Shown piece after piece: positions 1-9,561 of a DNA stretch of 64,000 nucleotides (its first letter is position 1; every line of letters begins with the position of its first letter). Where the stretch lies: assembly GCA_037355855.1 (NCBI GenBank), contig CM074763.1, positions 4,030,001-4,094,000 of the forward strand, in the 5' to 3' direction. Made by a program: the position numbers and the translations under genes. Source of the DNA: Pseudo-nitzschia pungens. Its lineage: Eukaryota; Bacillariophyta; Bacillariophyceae; Bacillariales; Bacillariaceae. The notes under the pieces are model-generated. The model did no database searches, was not told the DNA's origin, and saw only the letters and a program-made list of their open reading frames with translations.

Positions 1-509
1 AGCCGGTTGTGTCATCCAATTATTCACTGTGCCCTGACAGCAGAAGCTATTGCAGGGAGATAGGAGGATGGATAAATGCTCTGGCCCTTCTGAACCCTGG
101 TGAGAAGATCCACAATGGCAGCCACCAAAGATGGATCAGTCTGCTCAACCTCAAGCCTCTGCTGCAGGGGACCCTTGAAGGCAGACACACTGTGGTTGAC
201 AGCCCCAGGGTCCTTGCAGGAGAGCACATGAGAGACCTTTTTGTTGTCTGCATCACACAGAGGGCACCTGGACTGATCCTGATGCTGCTGGTAGTGAAGT
301 AGCTGGTTGCCAACACCAATGCAGCCAGAAGCAACCTTGACAAACCACCTTTGCATACCAGGAGGGAGACGCTTGAAGGCAGACTGATGGACACATCAAT
401 GGATGGAACTCAAAAGAGGTTGGGGAAGAGGTATATCATGGTGGGTCTGCCAGTATTGGAGAAGAGGAGGGCCAGAAGTAGCAACATGCAAAGCATCCTT
501 ATCAAACCG
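1..509 (-). pseudogene. LINE ORF2 C-terminal fragment (degenerate copy)
   Basis: This is the remnant of the C-terminal part of the LINE ORF2 protein, read on the minus strand. The conserved MQRWFVK...SGCIGVGNQLLHY block and the CPLC...HVLSC finger are readable between about 24 and 356. Compared with the other copies it carries many substitutions and an in-frame insertion near the finger (QQHQDQ in place of QYQDH), so it is an old copy. It is cut by the window edge on the left, and homology to the LINE stops near 509, inside the RNase H-finger linker. No 3' tail is visible. It encodes no intact domain and is probably inert. Confidence 0.85.
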
Positions 510-540
510 ATGTTAAGATATCCAAGATGCTATGGACTGT

Positions 541-640
541 GCTAAGGCTAGTAGGAAAGTGTACTGAGGCTACATGCGCTAGAATCCAGTAACTATCTAC
601 AAGGTGCTGGGCTGAGTGCTAGAGCTCTGGGCCATCCGAT
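541..640. repeat. Dispersed repeat shared, inverted, with about 37880-37957
   Basis: The block containing GGCTACATGCGCTAG, CTATCTACAAGGT and GCTGAGTGCTAGAGCT is found again in reverse orientation near 37.9 kb. The same family uses the word GCTAAGCCTGTAT, which is also tandem near 9.04-9.2 kb. It has no coding potential and its origin is unknown. Confidence 0.6.
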
Positions 641-1253
641 GGTTTTATTTTCGCGCAGTTTTTGAGGACCGCGCGAAAAGTTATAACCGTTAAAAACCGT
701 TAATGACCGTTAACTTTAGACGCATAACTATGCATCTAAAAAAGTTTTTAGACGCATAACTACGATTAACGGGACATGGGTCAAAACCACACTTCTGAAA
801 AGTGCGAATATCGTCCTAAAACTGTTTTGCGACCAATCGCGACCAATTGCAACCCGATTGCAACCCAATCGCGACTTTTCCCAGAAAAACGCGACCCAAT
901 TTTTTTATTTCACAACCTTTTTTCCATTATTTCACAACCTTATTTCTCCTTTTTCTCATTCCCCCCAACCTTTTCAGGAAATGTTCTGATCTAGACCCTG
1001 ATATTCAGTCCCTCGTCACCTTTTCATCCCATTTTACACATTTGACACGTTTGACTCAATATAACAAATAATTTTAATCAGATCTTCTTCAATCACAGAA
1101 AAGTGTTACTGTACGTCGCGCACCATTTTCATTTTGCTTTTTTCAGTGGTGTCACGTCACATACCCTGGCTTTGAAGCCCCCCTTCTTTGCATCGTATCA
1201 CAACAAAAAATATTTTTTTATCCAACACATGTTTGTATTTCACGCACACCACC
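641..1253. other. Non-coding AT-rich spacer; contains an empty paralogous site of the 29.5-kb TIR element
   Basis: No gene is seen. An 8-bp inverted repeat, TTTCGCGC at 649-656 and GCGCGAAA at 671-678, matches the E2F consensus half-site, though function is unproven. A 16-bp direct repeat (TTTAGACGCATAACTA) occurs near 715 and 747. Positions 776-850 match, inverted, the sequence flanking the TIR element at 29526-30070 but lack the element, so the AT at about 808-811 is the unoccupied target. The part after 1000 probably holds the promoter and leader of the gene starting at 1254. Confidence 0.55.
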
Positions 1254-3860
1254 ATGCCGAAAGCTTCCTCCGACCCAAGGCACTTTGCCAATGATCCCAG
1301 AATACCCAGGACATTCTATTGTCGCAACTGCATTGCCACTGGACGAAGCAAAAAACCAAAATCCTTCAAGGGGTACAAACAAGAATCAAGCTACAATTCC
1401 ACCTACCGATATGTCTGTAGAGGACTTTCATTTCATCTCAAGTCCAACAGTGATTGCCGGACCTATCATCGAGAGAACAATCTTATGGATTTCATTTCTT
1501 CTGTGAAAGAAGAAGTCACCCTTCCTTCGGTTCGACACACACCATCACAGTATGGATTGACAATGACACAGAATGGACCACGAATCCCCCCGTCCCTTGC
1601 CCCGATTGACACCACTCCGACAACAAATTCCAATATTCACTCCTCACTCAACCCTCAGGTTATTGCCAATGTACTCATCCCACCCATGGACCGGCAGGCA
1701 ATTGAATCACAAATGGCTGCAAACGAACCAACTTCAACCATCGGTTCCGATGCTGCTGCCTCTGACAATTTCAATGCCAGTTCCGACACTGACATCTCTG
1801 ATTCTGAAATCACTAGAAGCACCACCATTTCCATAAACGAAAGAGAGGAAACATTTCGGAATCGCACTCTGTTCCCACCCCGTCCCAAACCCATTGCTGA
1901 AATCAACCTCCTCAACATTATATTATTATTATACGTATTTAAATAACTTTAATCACCAAAGGTGAAACTAAATTACTCAGTCTGTAACCAGACTTTAACG
2001 TCGCCTCCATCAGAGAGTCAGGACCCCAAGTGGCAGAACGACAAATTTTCAAACAAACCTTGAACATCAAGCAGGGAAAGGAACAAAACAAGTCCCACAA
2101 AATAGGGACTTGAGAGAAAGTTAGATGGGAATGTGGATATTGGGATAAGATCCAGTATCAAAAGTTATATGACAGGATGAGAAACAGGAACAGAAGACAA
2201 AACCAAAGTACAAAGTGGAAGCACCCTAAGGTCCAGTAAGCCAGGCTCTTAAGAGAGCAGCCTCTCGTTGGTATGGCTGCACAGGTTGGACAGGTGCTGC
2301 ATACTGCTTCCTGGCAAGGTGGATGGTTGCAAGCCACTGCCTCTTGGCAGTCAGGGTGTAACCTTGTAGGACTTGGAAAGGGGTTTGTAAAAGGGAGTGT
2401 GACTGGGGAAGTGCACCAGCTGCACCAATGGCCAATTCAGAGGTAATGGAAGCATCAAGAGATTGGTGTTGTTCAGCATCAAGGGTACCCCCAGGACCAT
2501 GGAGTCGTTCATTCCTATAGGTCCAAAGATCCCAGGAGGTAAGAAAGAACTGATGGATGATAGCTGTAGCCCAACGTTTGGGAGAGCGCTTGCTTCCAAT
2601 GTGGGAGTAGTAGTCAGCCTGGATTTGATACCAGCGAGGAGACCACCTACCCAGAAGCCAGTTGTGCCAGCCAATAGTCCTCTGTGCCCTGACAGCAGAC
2701 GCAATTGCAAGTGAGTAGGATGATGGATAAATTCTCTGACCCTTCCGAACTCTGGTGAGAAGATCCACAATGGCAGCAACCAATGATGGATCAGTTTGTT
2801 CAACTTCAAGCCTCTTCTGCAGTGGTCCCGTGAAGGCAGACACACTATGCCTGACAGCCCCAGTATCCTTGCAGGAGAGCACATGAGAAACCTTCTCGTT
2901 GTCTGCATCACACAAGGGACACCTGGAGTGATCCTGATACTGGTAGTGAAGGAGTTGGTTGCCAACACCAATGCATCCAGAAGCAAACTTGACAAACCAC
3001 CTTTGCATGCCAGGAGGTAAACGCTTGAAGGCAGACAGATGGGCACACCAATGGATGGAACTCAAAACAGGCTGTGGAATGGGGATATCATGGTGGGTCT
3101 GCCAATATTGAAGAAGAGGAGGACCAGAAATGGCAACATGCAAAGCATTTTGATCAAACCTTGAACACTTGCATCCATTGAGAGAAAAAGCCCAAGGCTC
3201 AAACACAAGTCTGGGATAGTGATGGGCAGAAGCTCTATGGACAGAGAGAAATGCCTTGGCCATGCTGTCAACCTGATGATTGCGAAGGGCCCACCAATCA
3301 AGAAAGATTCCAGCTTGATGGCCCTGAACCCACTGAAAGTGCACAGAGATTGGCAGGGCAGAAATCATGTTTCTGATGACATAAACATAATCAAAAGACT
3401 TCTGGGAAATAACCAATGGCCATGATCCCTGAGCCTGTTTGAGAGCTGTGTCACCATCCAGAGCAATGGTGATAGAGCCAGAAGCAATATCAAAAAGACT
3501 CACCAGAGCAGTGCAACAGGTGAGAACCCCAAGGATGCCTGCCAGCTCACTCCTATAGGATGATTGGTCCTCAGGGGATCCACTGACAAAATTACAGCCA
3601 GTGAGGGACAATGAAGCAGACTTGGTGGAGGTATTGGGTGACAAAATGAAAGCAGAAGTTCCTCTGAGAAGGTCCGGATCAAATGAACCATCACATACAG
3701 CACTGGCAGTACCACTCTCAATAGCATCAACAAGGTGCTGGAATTTTTTGAAAAGAGTAACAATTCAATGGCAAGCACTACCTATGACAGCCTATACTCG
3801 GCTTGTCCACTACAACAGGGTGATGACCCCGATTCTGACAGCACCGACGGTGCTGAATGA
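1254..3860 (+). pseudogene. Small Cys/His-rich hypothetical gene split by a LINE
   Basis: An open frame starts at an ATG in a good context (CACCACCATG) at 1254 and runs to about 1917, where the tail of a minus-strand LINE interrupts it. The same phase resumes after the LINE at 3741 and continues for 39 codons (EFFEKSNNSMASTTY..., Ser/Asp-rich end) to TGA at 3858-3860. The N-terminal ~70 residues contain CRNC and then C-x5-H-x6-C-x3-H (VCRGLSFH...DCRTYH), a plausible zinc-binding module that resembles DNA-binding fingers of some transposon proteins. The rest is low-complexity Ser/Thr/Pro. I cannot name the family. The parent protein would be about 260 residues. No target-site duplication is visible around the LINE, so a few codons may have been lost. 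Confidence 0.5.
1918..3740 (-). mobile_element. 5'-truncated LINE (copy 2): ORF2 C-terminus plus 3'UTR
   Basis: On the minus strand this copy keeps the RNase H domain (DGSF, SYRSELAG, ALDGDTAL, WVQGHQ...NHQVDSMAK), the downstream CPLC...HVLSC finger and the ORF2 stop at 2226-2228. The 3'UTR is at about 1918-2225, with the two conserved hairpins and an (ATT)-rich tail. It is truncated at its 5' end at about 3739, just upstream of the RNase H domain, as is usual for LINE insertions. The remaining ORF is open. It interrupts the Cys/His-rich gene at 1254-3860. Confidence 0.88.
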
Positions 3861-3899
3861 ACCACTCTACACTAAACATAAAATCAAATAAAATGAAAT

Positions 3900-4746
3900 A
3901 CAAGTTGATTGTTGTCTCTCCCTCTGCGTCATTGTGATCGGTATTCGTCTTGTAATTCGTCGTCTCTCCCACCTTCGTCTTGTAATTGGTCGTCGTCGGT
4001 GCCTGCTCTGATCGGTATTCGTCGTCATTCGTTCCGATCTGAATTTGTCTTGTAATTCGTCGTCTCTCCCACCTTCGTCTTGTAATTGGTCGTCGTCTCT
4101 CCCACCTTCGTCTTGTAATTGGTCGTCGTCGGTGCCTGCTCTGATTGGTATTCGTCGTCGTTCGTTCCGATCGGAATTCATCTTGTATTTCGTCGTTGTC
4201 TTCTAATTCGTCGTCGTCTCTCCTTACTTCGATCGTTCGTCTTGTAATTTGTTGTTGGTCTGATTGGTATCCATCGTCCTTGCCTGCTCCAATGTAGTTG
4301 GTTGTCTCTCCTACCTTCGTCTTGTAATTCGTCGATCGGAATTTGTTCAATCCGATCGGTATTCGTCGTTGTTCAATCCGATCGGTATCCGTCGTCGTTG
4401 CCTGCTCCAATCGGTATTCGTCGTCGTGCCCGGTTCCGATCGGTATTCGATCACCCTGCTCCGATCGGTATTCGTCGTTCGCTTTTCGTCGTTCGTCGTT
4501 CCGTTTGGTATCCGTCATCGTTCCCTGCTCCAATTGGTATCCGTCGTCGTTCCCTGTTCCGATCGGTATTCGTCGTTCGTCGTTCCATTTGGTATCCTTC
4601 GTTGTTGCCTGCTCCAATTGGTATCCGTCGTCGTTGCCTGCTCCAATTGGTATTTGTCTTGGAATTCGTCGTCGTCTCTCCTAGCTTCGATCGTTCCAAT
4701 CCGTATCCGTCGTCCCTCCCTGTTCCCACTATCTGCCTTATGTCAA
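3900..4746. repeat. Minisatellite of TTCGTCGTC / GATCGGTATTCGTCGTC units
   Basis: Imperfect units built from TTCGTCGTC, CCGATCGGTATTC and TCTCTCCTACCTTCGTC repeat throughout. Long open frames on both strands here are repetitive (RRIPIG..., IGIRRR...) and are by-products of the repeat. The array abuts the stop of the 723-residue gene at 4748. A related array lies beyond that gene's 5' end. Confidence 0.85.
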
Positions 4747-4747
4747 G

Positions 4748-6919
4748 TTAGACCGCAATTGACCCATCCGAATCTGAATACCATTCCGAATCCCAATCTG
4801 CTAACAAATCGGATACCAAATCCGGGTCGTCTGGCTCATACAAATCCGGGTCATACAAATCCTCATCAGAATCTGAGCCCGAATCCGCATCCCCAACCCA
4901 ATCCTCACCTGAATCGGAGTCGGAACCTGCATCATTGTTATCAGCAGGAGGAGCATTGTCTGCAGCTTCAGCCTGTGCAAGAGCAGCATTTGCTTCCTCC
5001 AAAGCGGCATTGGCAGCATTTCTGGCTGCCTGGGCTTCATCGCGAGCAGCTTGGGTTGCAAGTTCCTGCGCATGTGCCTCGTTCTGCTCATCCTGAGTGG
5101 CATTTTGATTGGCATCAACTTCCACCCAGTGGTCATACGCGGCTTGCCACTCTTGCTGTCTCTGTGTAAGCTCGGCTTTGACTGCCTCCAAGTTAACTTG
5201 TGCGGCTCGTCTTGTTCTTCTGTATTTGCCCCAATCAAGCAAGCAGAACACAAATGTTTGTGGACCACGACCTCCCCTTCCCATTCCGTACTTCATATAA
5301 AATTCAGGGTTCTTAGTGGCAAAACCAATCTTATTCTCCAGACTGAAAACAGTACCTTCCTCATCTGTACCAAATTTGTCATAATGAACACCAACCGGGT
5401 GTTGCACAAGTGTTGTTGAATTAAGGGAACAAAACTGATACAATATTTCAGCAACGTCCGTCGTCCTGGCACGGGTTATGGCTTTCTTGTGGTTTCTCAA
5501 CTCCCGCTCCACAGCAAGAGGCACCACATTCAGCCCGTTGCCAACTTTGATCAGTTCTCTCAGAAGCAATGCAGTCACTATCTTGGACTGTGTGAATGGT
5601 TGAAAGAATTTGTATCGAGAAAACAATTCCTTGGGAACAGGCCCTATCTGCCCCCCAAACTGGGGGTTGGAATATGCCCAGTGAATGGGTCTTCCTTTCC
5701 TGTTGATGTAAAACACACGTATTTTGTGCCCATCTGGAACAACGAAGGTTGCATTTCCTTTCCTCGGTGTAACACTCGGGTTTTCAAGCATTTGGAAGAG
5801 TGCCAGAGTCGGTCCTCTGTAAACTCCACTGCTGCCCCCAGTACGACTCCTTTCTATGTGGTTATTCTTTGTCATTTTCTGAAGTTCTTGAAACAACGAT
5901 CGGACCCGCTTTTGGTTCATTTGAAGGGCATCACTTCCATGATAGAACCGAGCCAGGAGTAGGTTCTGTTTCTGTCCCAAGTCAGGTGATGTAGAAAAAC
6001 TTCCAACAATGATGGTAGCATCACACTTGTCCCCACGATCCTGAACTGAGAACACCCTCGAGTTGCTGAGTGATTGCACTGTATATTCTGGAACCTCGTT
6101 GATGCTTTGGGTACACGGTGTACCGCGCACCACAATGAGTTGCACCCTGTACAACCTCTGTTTAGTAGGATCGACAATCCCTGGACACATGACATGCACC
6201 ACACTTGTTTTCACGGTCTCGGACCTGCTGGTAAGTTTGCTTGGTCTACCATCAAATGCTGCAGCTTCTCTAGCAAGATTGTATCCCACGACAAAATGTT
6301 TGACTCCTGTAAGGTTTGGCTCCTTTCCAAAACCATGACAATCAATTACATTTTGTGAGATAAGAGGTGTGTCGATTATCACATTGTACTCTGGTAGCAC
6401 GATGTAACCATCATACCTAAGCTGCACTTGTCTGCTTTCGACATTAATGAAATGATAGTGGGACCTCATAACCTCCTCCTTTTGGTTATCATAATTGTAC
6501 CCGTGACAAGCTGATACCTCCCTCTGGTTATTAACCAATGCGTTTTTCATCTGTCTCATCCCATCTGGCAGATCGATGCTATCACCTGTCTTTTTTTCAA
6601 TGAGTCTAAAAATAGACCTGAGGCATTTCCTGCAAGAAAATTTGTTACACTTTGTGCAAACAATTCCATCAGAAGTGCGACGACAGCTTCTAGTGCCCTT
6701 CTTCCGCCTTGTACTTTCCTGAGTCAATGTCAATGTGGAACCCAGATTGCACTGGCACACGTTGTCCTTACTTTTCTGGTCCTGTTTCCGGGTCGACCTG
6801 TCTTGCCTAATTAGTCTGTTTTTCACATGGTCCATGCCAATTTTTTTTTTCCTCCTGGAAGATGTGGTGGATCGTGTCATTCTTGGATAATCCGATGTCT
6901 CTCCTAGCTTCGATCGCAA
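4748..6919 (-). CDS. Hypothetical 723-residue protein with Cys cluster, Ala-rich coiled coil and acidic tail
   Basis: A single uninterrupted frame on the minus strand. The first ~13 residues derive from the flanking minisatellite, so the true start may be the second Met (about 6880, MTRSTTSSRRKKK) or a later one. The N-terminus is basic. A cysteine cluster (CTKCNKFSCRKC) near residue 95 could bind zinc. The middle ~400 residues look globular and unrepetitive but match no family I know. Around residues 595-670 there is an Ala/Glu/Gln-rich helix that should form a coiled coil, followed by an Asp/Ser/Glu-rich tail. The complex sequence and full-length open frame argue for a real gene. Its position inside a repeat array, with TCTCTCCTAGCTTCGATCG on both sides, is unusual. 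Function is unknown. Confidence 0.7.
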   Translation of the reverse strand: MRSKLGETSDYPRMTRSTTSSRRKKKIGMDHVKNRLIRQDRSTRKQDQKSKDNVCQCNLGSTLTLTQESTRRKKGTRSCRRTSDGIVCTKCNKFSCRKCLRSIFRLIEKKTGDSIDLPDGMRQMKNALVNNQREVSACHGYNYDNQKEEVMRSHYHFINVESRQVQLRYDGYIVLPEYNVIIDTPLISQNVIDCHGFGKEPNLTGVKHFVVGYNLAREAAAFDGRPSKLTSRSETVKTSVVHVMCPGIVDPTKQRLYRVQLIVVRGTPCTQSINEVPEYTVQSLSNSRVFSVQDRGDKCDATIIVGSFSTSPDLGQKQNLLLARFYHGSDALQMNQKRVRSLFQELQKMTKNNHIERSRTGGSSGVYRGPTLALFQMLENPSVTPRKGNATFVVPDGHKIRVFYINRKGRPIHWAYSNPQFGGQIGPVPKELFSRYKFFQPFTQSKIVTALLLRELIKVGNGLNVVPLAVERELRNHKKAITRARTTDVAEILYQFCSLNSTTLVQHPVGVHYDKFGTDEEGTVFSLENKIGFATKNPEFYMKYGMGRGGRGPQTFVFCLLDWGKYRRTRRAAQVNLEAVKAELTQRQQEWQAAYDHWVEVDANQNATQDEQNEAHAQELATQAARDEAQAARNAANAALEEANAALAQAEAADNAPPADNNDAGSDSDSGEDWVGDADSGSDSDEDLYDPDLYEPDDPDLVSDLLADWDSEWYSDSDGSIAV

Positions 6920-7372
6920 TTCGTGTCGTAATTTGGTATTCGTCGTCTCTCCTACCTTCGATCGCGAATTCGTCGTCTCTCCTAGATTGAATCGTAATTC
7001 GTTGTCTCTCCTAGATGCGATCGGAATTCGTGTCGTAATTTGTCGTCTCTCCTAGATGCGATCGGAATTCGTAGTCTCTTGTACATTCGATGGGTGTTCG
7101 TCGTCTCTCCTACCTTCGATCGATTCGTCGTTTCTCCTACCTTCGATCGCGAATTCGTCGTCTCTCCTAGATTCGATCGTAATTCGTCGTCTCTCCTATC
7201 TTCGATCGTAATTCGTGTCGTAATTCGTCGTCTCCTGTGTCGTAATTCGTCGTCTCTCCTAGATGCGATCGTAATTCCTCGTCTCTCCTAATTCGTCGTC
7301 TCTCGTAGATTCGATCGGTAGTCGTCGTCTCTCGTAGATGCGATCGGTAGTCGTCTCTCCTAGCTACGAAAG
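6896..7372. repeat. Minisatellite of TCGTCGTCTCTCCTAGATTCGATCG units
   Basis: Around fifteen imperfect units of roughly 25-35 bp share the cores TCGTCTCTCCTAG and GATCGTAATTCG. The array is related to that at 3900-4746. Its first unit overlaps the 5' end of the minus-strand gene, so it may also hold that gene's promoter. Confidence 0.85.
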
Positions 7373-7480
7373 CACTATTGGCAAGGAGTGGTTCGATTTC
7401 AAAAAATGTTAGGAATAATTCTAGATCACCAAACAGGCACGATACACCTACGTCTTAAAAGCCAAAAATACGAGAATATT

Positions 7481-8020
7481 TTTACATAACTACGCATACC
7501 TCTTTGTTCCGATCGTCGTCGATCGTCGTCGTTGTCTTTGTCGCTCGCTTTGTTCCGATCGTCCCTCTTTGCTCCGATCGTCTTCGTCGTCCCTCCCTGA
7601 TTCGATATACAAAATAAACAACAAAAGACCGATCGTCGTCGTCAGCCCTCTTTGCTCCGATCTCTGTGTGAACGTCCAAAAAAAAAACAGGCGGTTAGTT
7701 CTGGTGGGTGTCGTCGTTGTTGTCGTCCCGCTCATCGTTGTTCCGATCGTACCTTTCGTCCCTCCTTGTTCCGATCGTCGTTGTTCCGAATCGTCGTCCC
7801 TGCCTGCTGTGATAGTACAAAACAAACAACAGAGTGTTAGTTCCCTCCTCTTTACGTTCCCTCGTCGTCCCTCATTGTTCCGCTTGTCGTCGTCGTCCCT
7901 CTCGTTGTCGTCGTCCCTCGCGTTGTCGTTGTCCCGCTTGTCGTCGTCCCACCTTGTTCCGATCGTACCTTTCGTCCCTCCTTGTTCCGATTGTCGTCGT
8001 ATTTGATTTTCGTCGCGCGT
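7481..8020. repeat. GTCGTCGTC / TTGTTCCGATCGTC-rich repeat region
   Basis: This is a looser relative of the arrays to its left, built of TTGTTCCGATCG, GTCGTCGTCCCTC and similar words. Long frames on both strands are Arg/Asp/Thr or Ser/Leu/Val repeats and are judged spurious. About 110 bp of unique AT-rich sequence separates it from the previous array. Confidence 0.75.
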
Positions 8021-8519
8021 CGTACTCGTAGATATCTGGGTAAGCCAGGTGACCCAAGGTCTGCAGCCCACCCGATCTTGATAGCAAAAGAAAACAGCAA
8101 GGATTTCAAGAATGGCCAGTTCCTTACTTTCTTTGCCATTAACTCTCCAAGATGGTACCAAGCGCCTTGATCCCACTTTCAACTGGTCCGGCCAGAAAAT
8201 TCCAACGAAAATTATGAAAATTATGACACATACTGTAGGAGGGAAATGTGGGGCGGAAAATCAATTTTGTGACGAACCACAAAATTCACCGCGATGTTGC
8301 ACGTAATGTACGTAGCTAACAGTACTGTTTGTACAGGGCAAGAAAAAAATGACAGCAATGTACGTAGGTTATGGTACTAAGTCTACAGGCTGAGTAAGAG
8401 GAAAAAAATGACAGATGTACCTCGTGGTACGTACCAACCATACCTATACAATGGGATGTGTAGGTTTCCAGTAGGGTGTATACTGTACATACGGTACTGG
8501 TACAAATCTTTTGGCGCGA
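8021..8519. other. Spacer with no supported gene
   Basis: Short frames exist at 8110-8170 but none has a convincing start or length. Two imperfect direct copies of an AATGTACGTAG...AAAAAAATGACAG segment lie at about 8307-8361 and 8359-8415. Confidence 0.45.
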
Positions 8520-9200
8520 AGTGGTGGACAGGTCTGCATACGCATGTAGCTAGTAATATTATTTGCTAGCATCATAGTAGTGCCCACTGTATGATGCTAT
8601 CATAAGGCTGTAATATTATTTGCTAGCATCATAGTAGTGCCCACTGCATGTTGCTAGCATCCGGCTGTAATATGATGCTATCATAAGGCTGTAATATTAT
8701 TTGCTAGCATCATAGTAGTGCCCACTGCATGTTGCTATCATCCAGCTGTAATATTATTTGCTAGTAGCATCATTGTAGTGCCACTGGCCAGTATAGCCCA
8801 CTGTGTGTTGCTAGCATTAGGCTGTAATCCTAATTGCTAGCACCACCGTAATAATGCCCACTGCATGATATTTGCTAGCATCATAATAATGCCCAGTTGG
8901 GGTTGTATGAGTACATACTATCATACAGTGCTACTATCATACAATGCTACTACATTCAACTCTAGCATCGTAGCAGTGCCCAATGTATTAGCATCATAGT
9001 AGTGCCCACTGTATGATGCTGGCATTAGTTCCATGCTAAGCCTGTATGCTAAGCCTGTACTGTGCAACCCTCCTGTATGCTAAGCCTGTATGCTAAGCCT
9101 GTAGTGTATGCTAAGGCTGTATGCTAAGCCTGTATGCTAAGCCTGTATGCTCTATGCCTGTATGCTAAGCCTGTATGCTCTAAGGCTGTATGCTAAGCCA
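8520..9200. repeat. Tandem and interspersed repeats (GCTAGCATCATAGTAGTGCCCACTG; ATGCTAAGCCTGT)
   Basis: About eight copies of a ~55-bp unit containing TGCTAGCATCATAGTAGTGCC, many paired with GGCTGTAATATTATTTG, run from 8540 to 9020. They are followed by roughly ten copies of ATGCTAAGCCTGT up to 9200. The second word recurs near 37860. No coding potential. 9200-9560 is unique spacer leading into the next gene. Confidence 0.8.
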
Positions 9201-9561
9201 CGATGCCTACATCAAGTGGTGGGAGTAACATTGATTTGTTTGCAAACCCATACGTTACTCCTATTCTTATTATTAGTCCCTAAACAAAACCATGCCCAAC
9301 GACACATGACCACCCCCTGACTGTTAATGCCTATGGACAACGGTTTTTTTTCAGTTTCCAAATTGTTCAGTTCAAAATTGTTTTGTTCCACGGTGCGAAA
9401 AGGATCATATCGTGTTTACATTTTAAACCTATCCAGCGTCTTTACATCTTTTCAACCAAAAGACACACCAGCAATTCCTTGTAAAAAGATGCTTTTGGAG
9501 CTTTTAAGATGAAGAAACATAATTTTGATTTTGGAACCACATCGATCTACTGTGATACATC

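Noticed and set aside
3778..5169. Long open frames on both strands over the minisatellite (RRIPIG-type and IGIRRR-type proteins)
   Set aside because: They are direct translations of short tandem repeats, or antisense to the 723-residue gene, and have no unique protein-like sequence.
7490..8182. A 230-residue minus-strand hypothetical protein
   Set aside because: The Arg/Asp/Thr repeats mirror the GTCGTC repeat; the remainder has no support.
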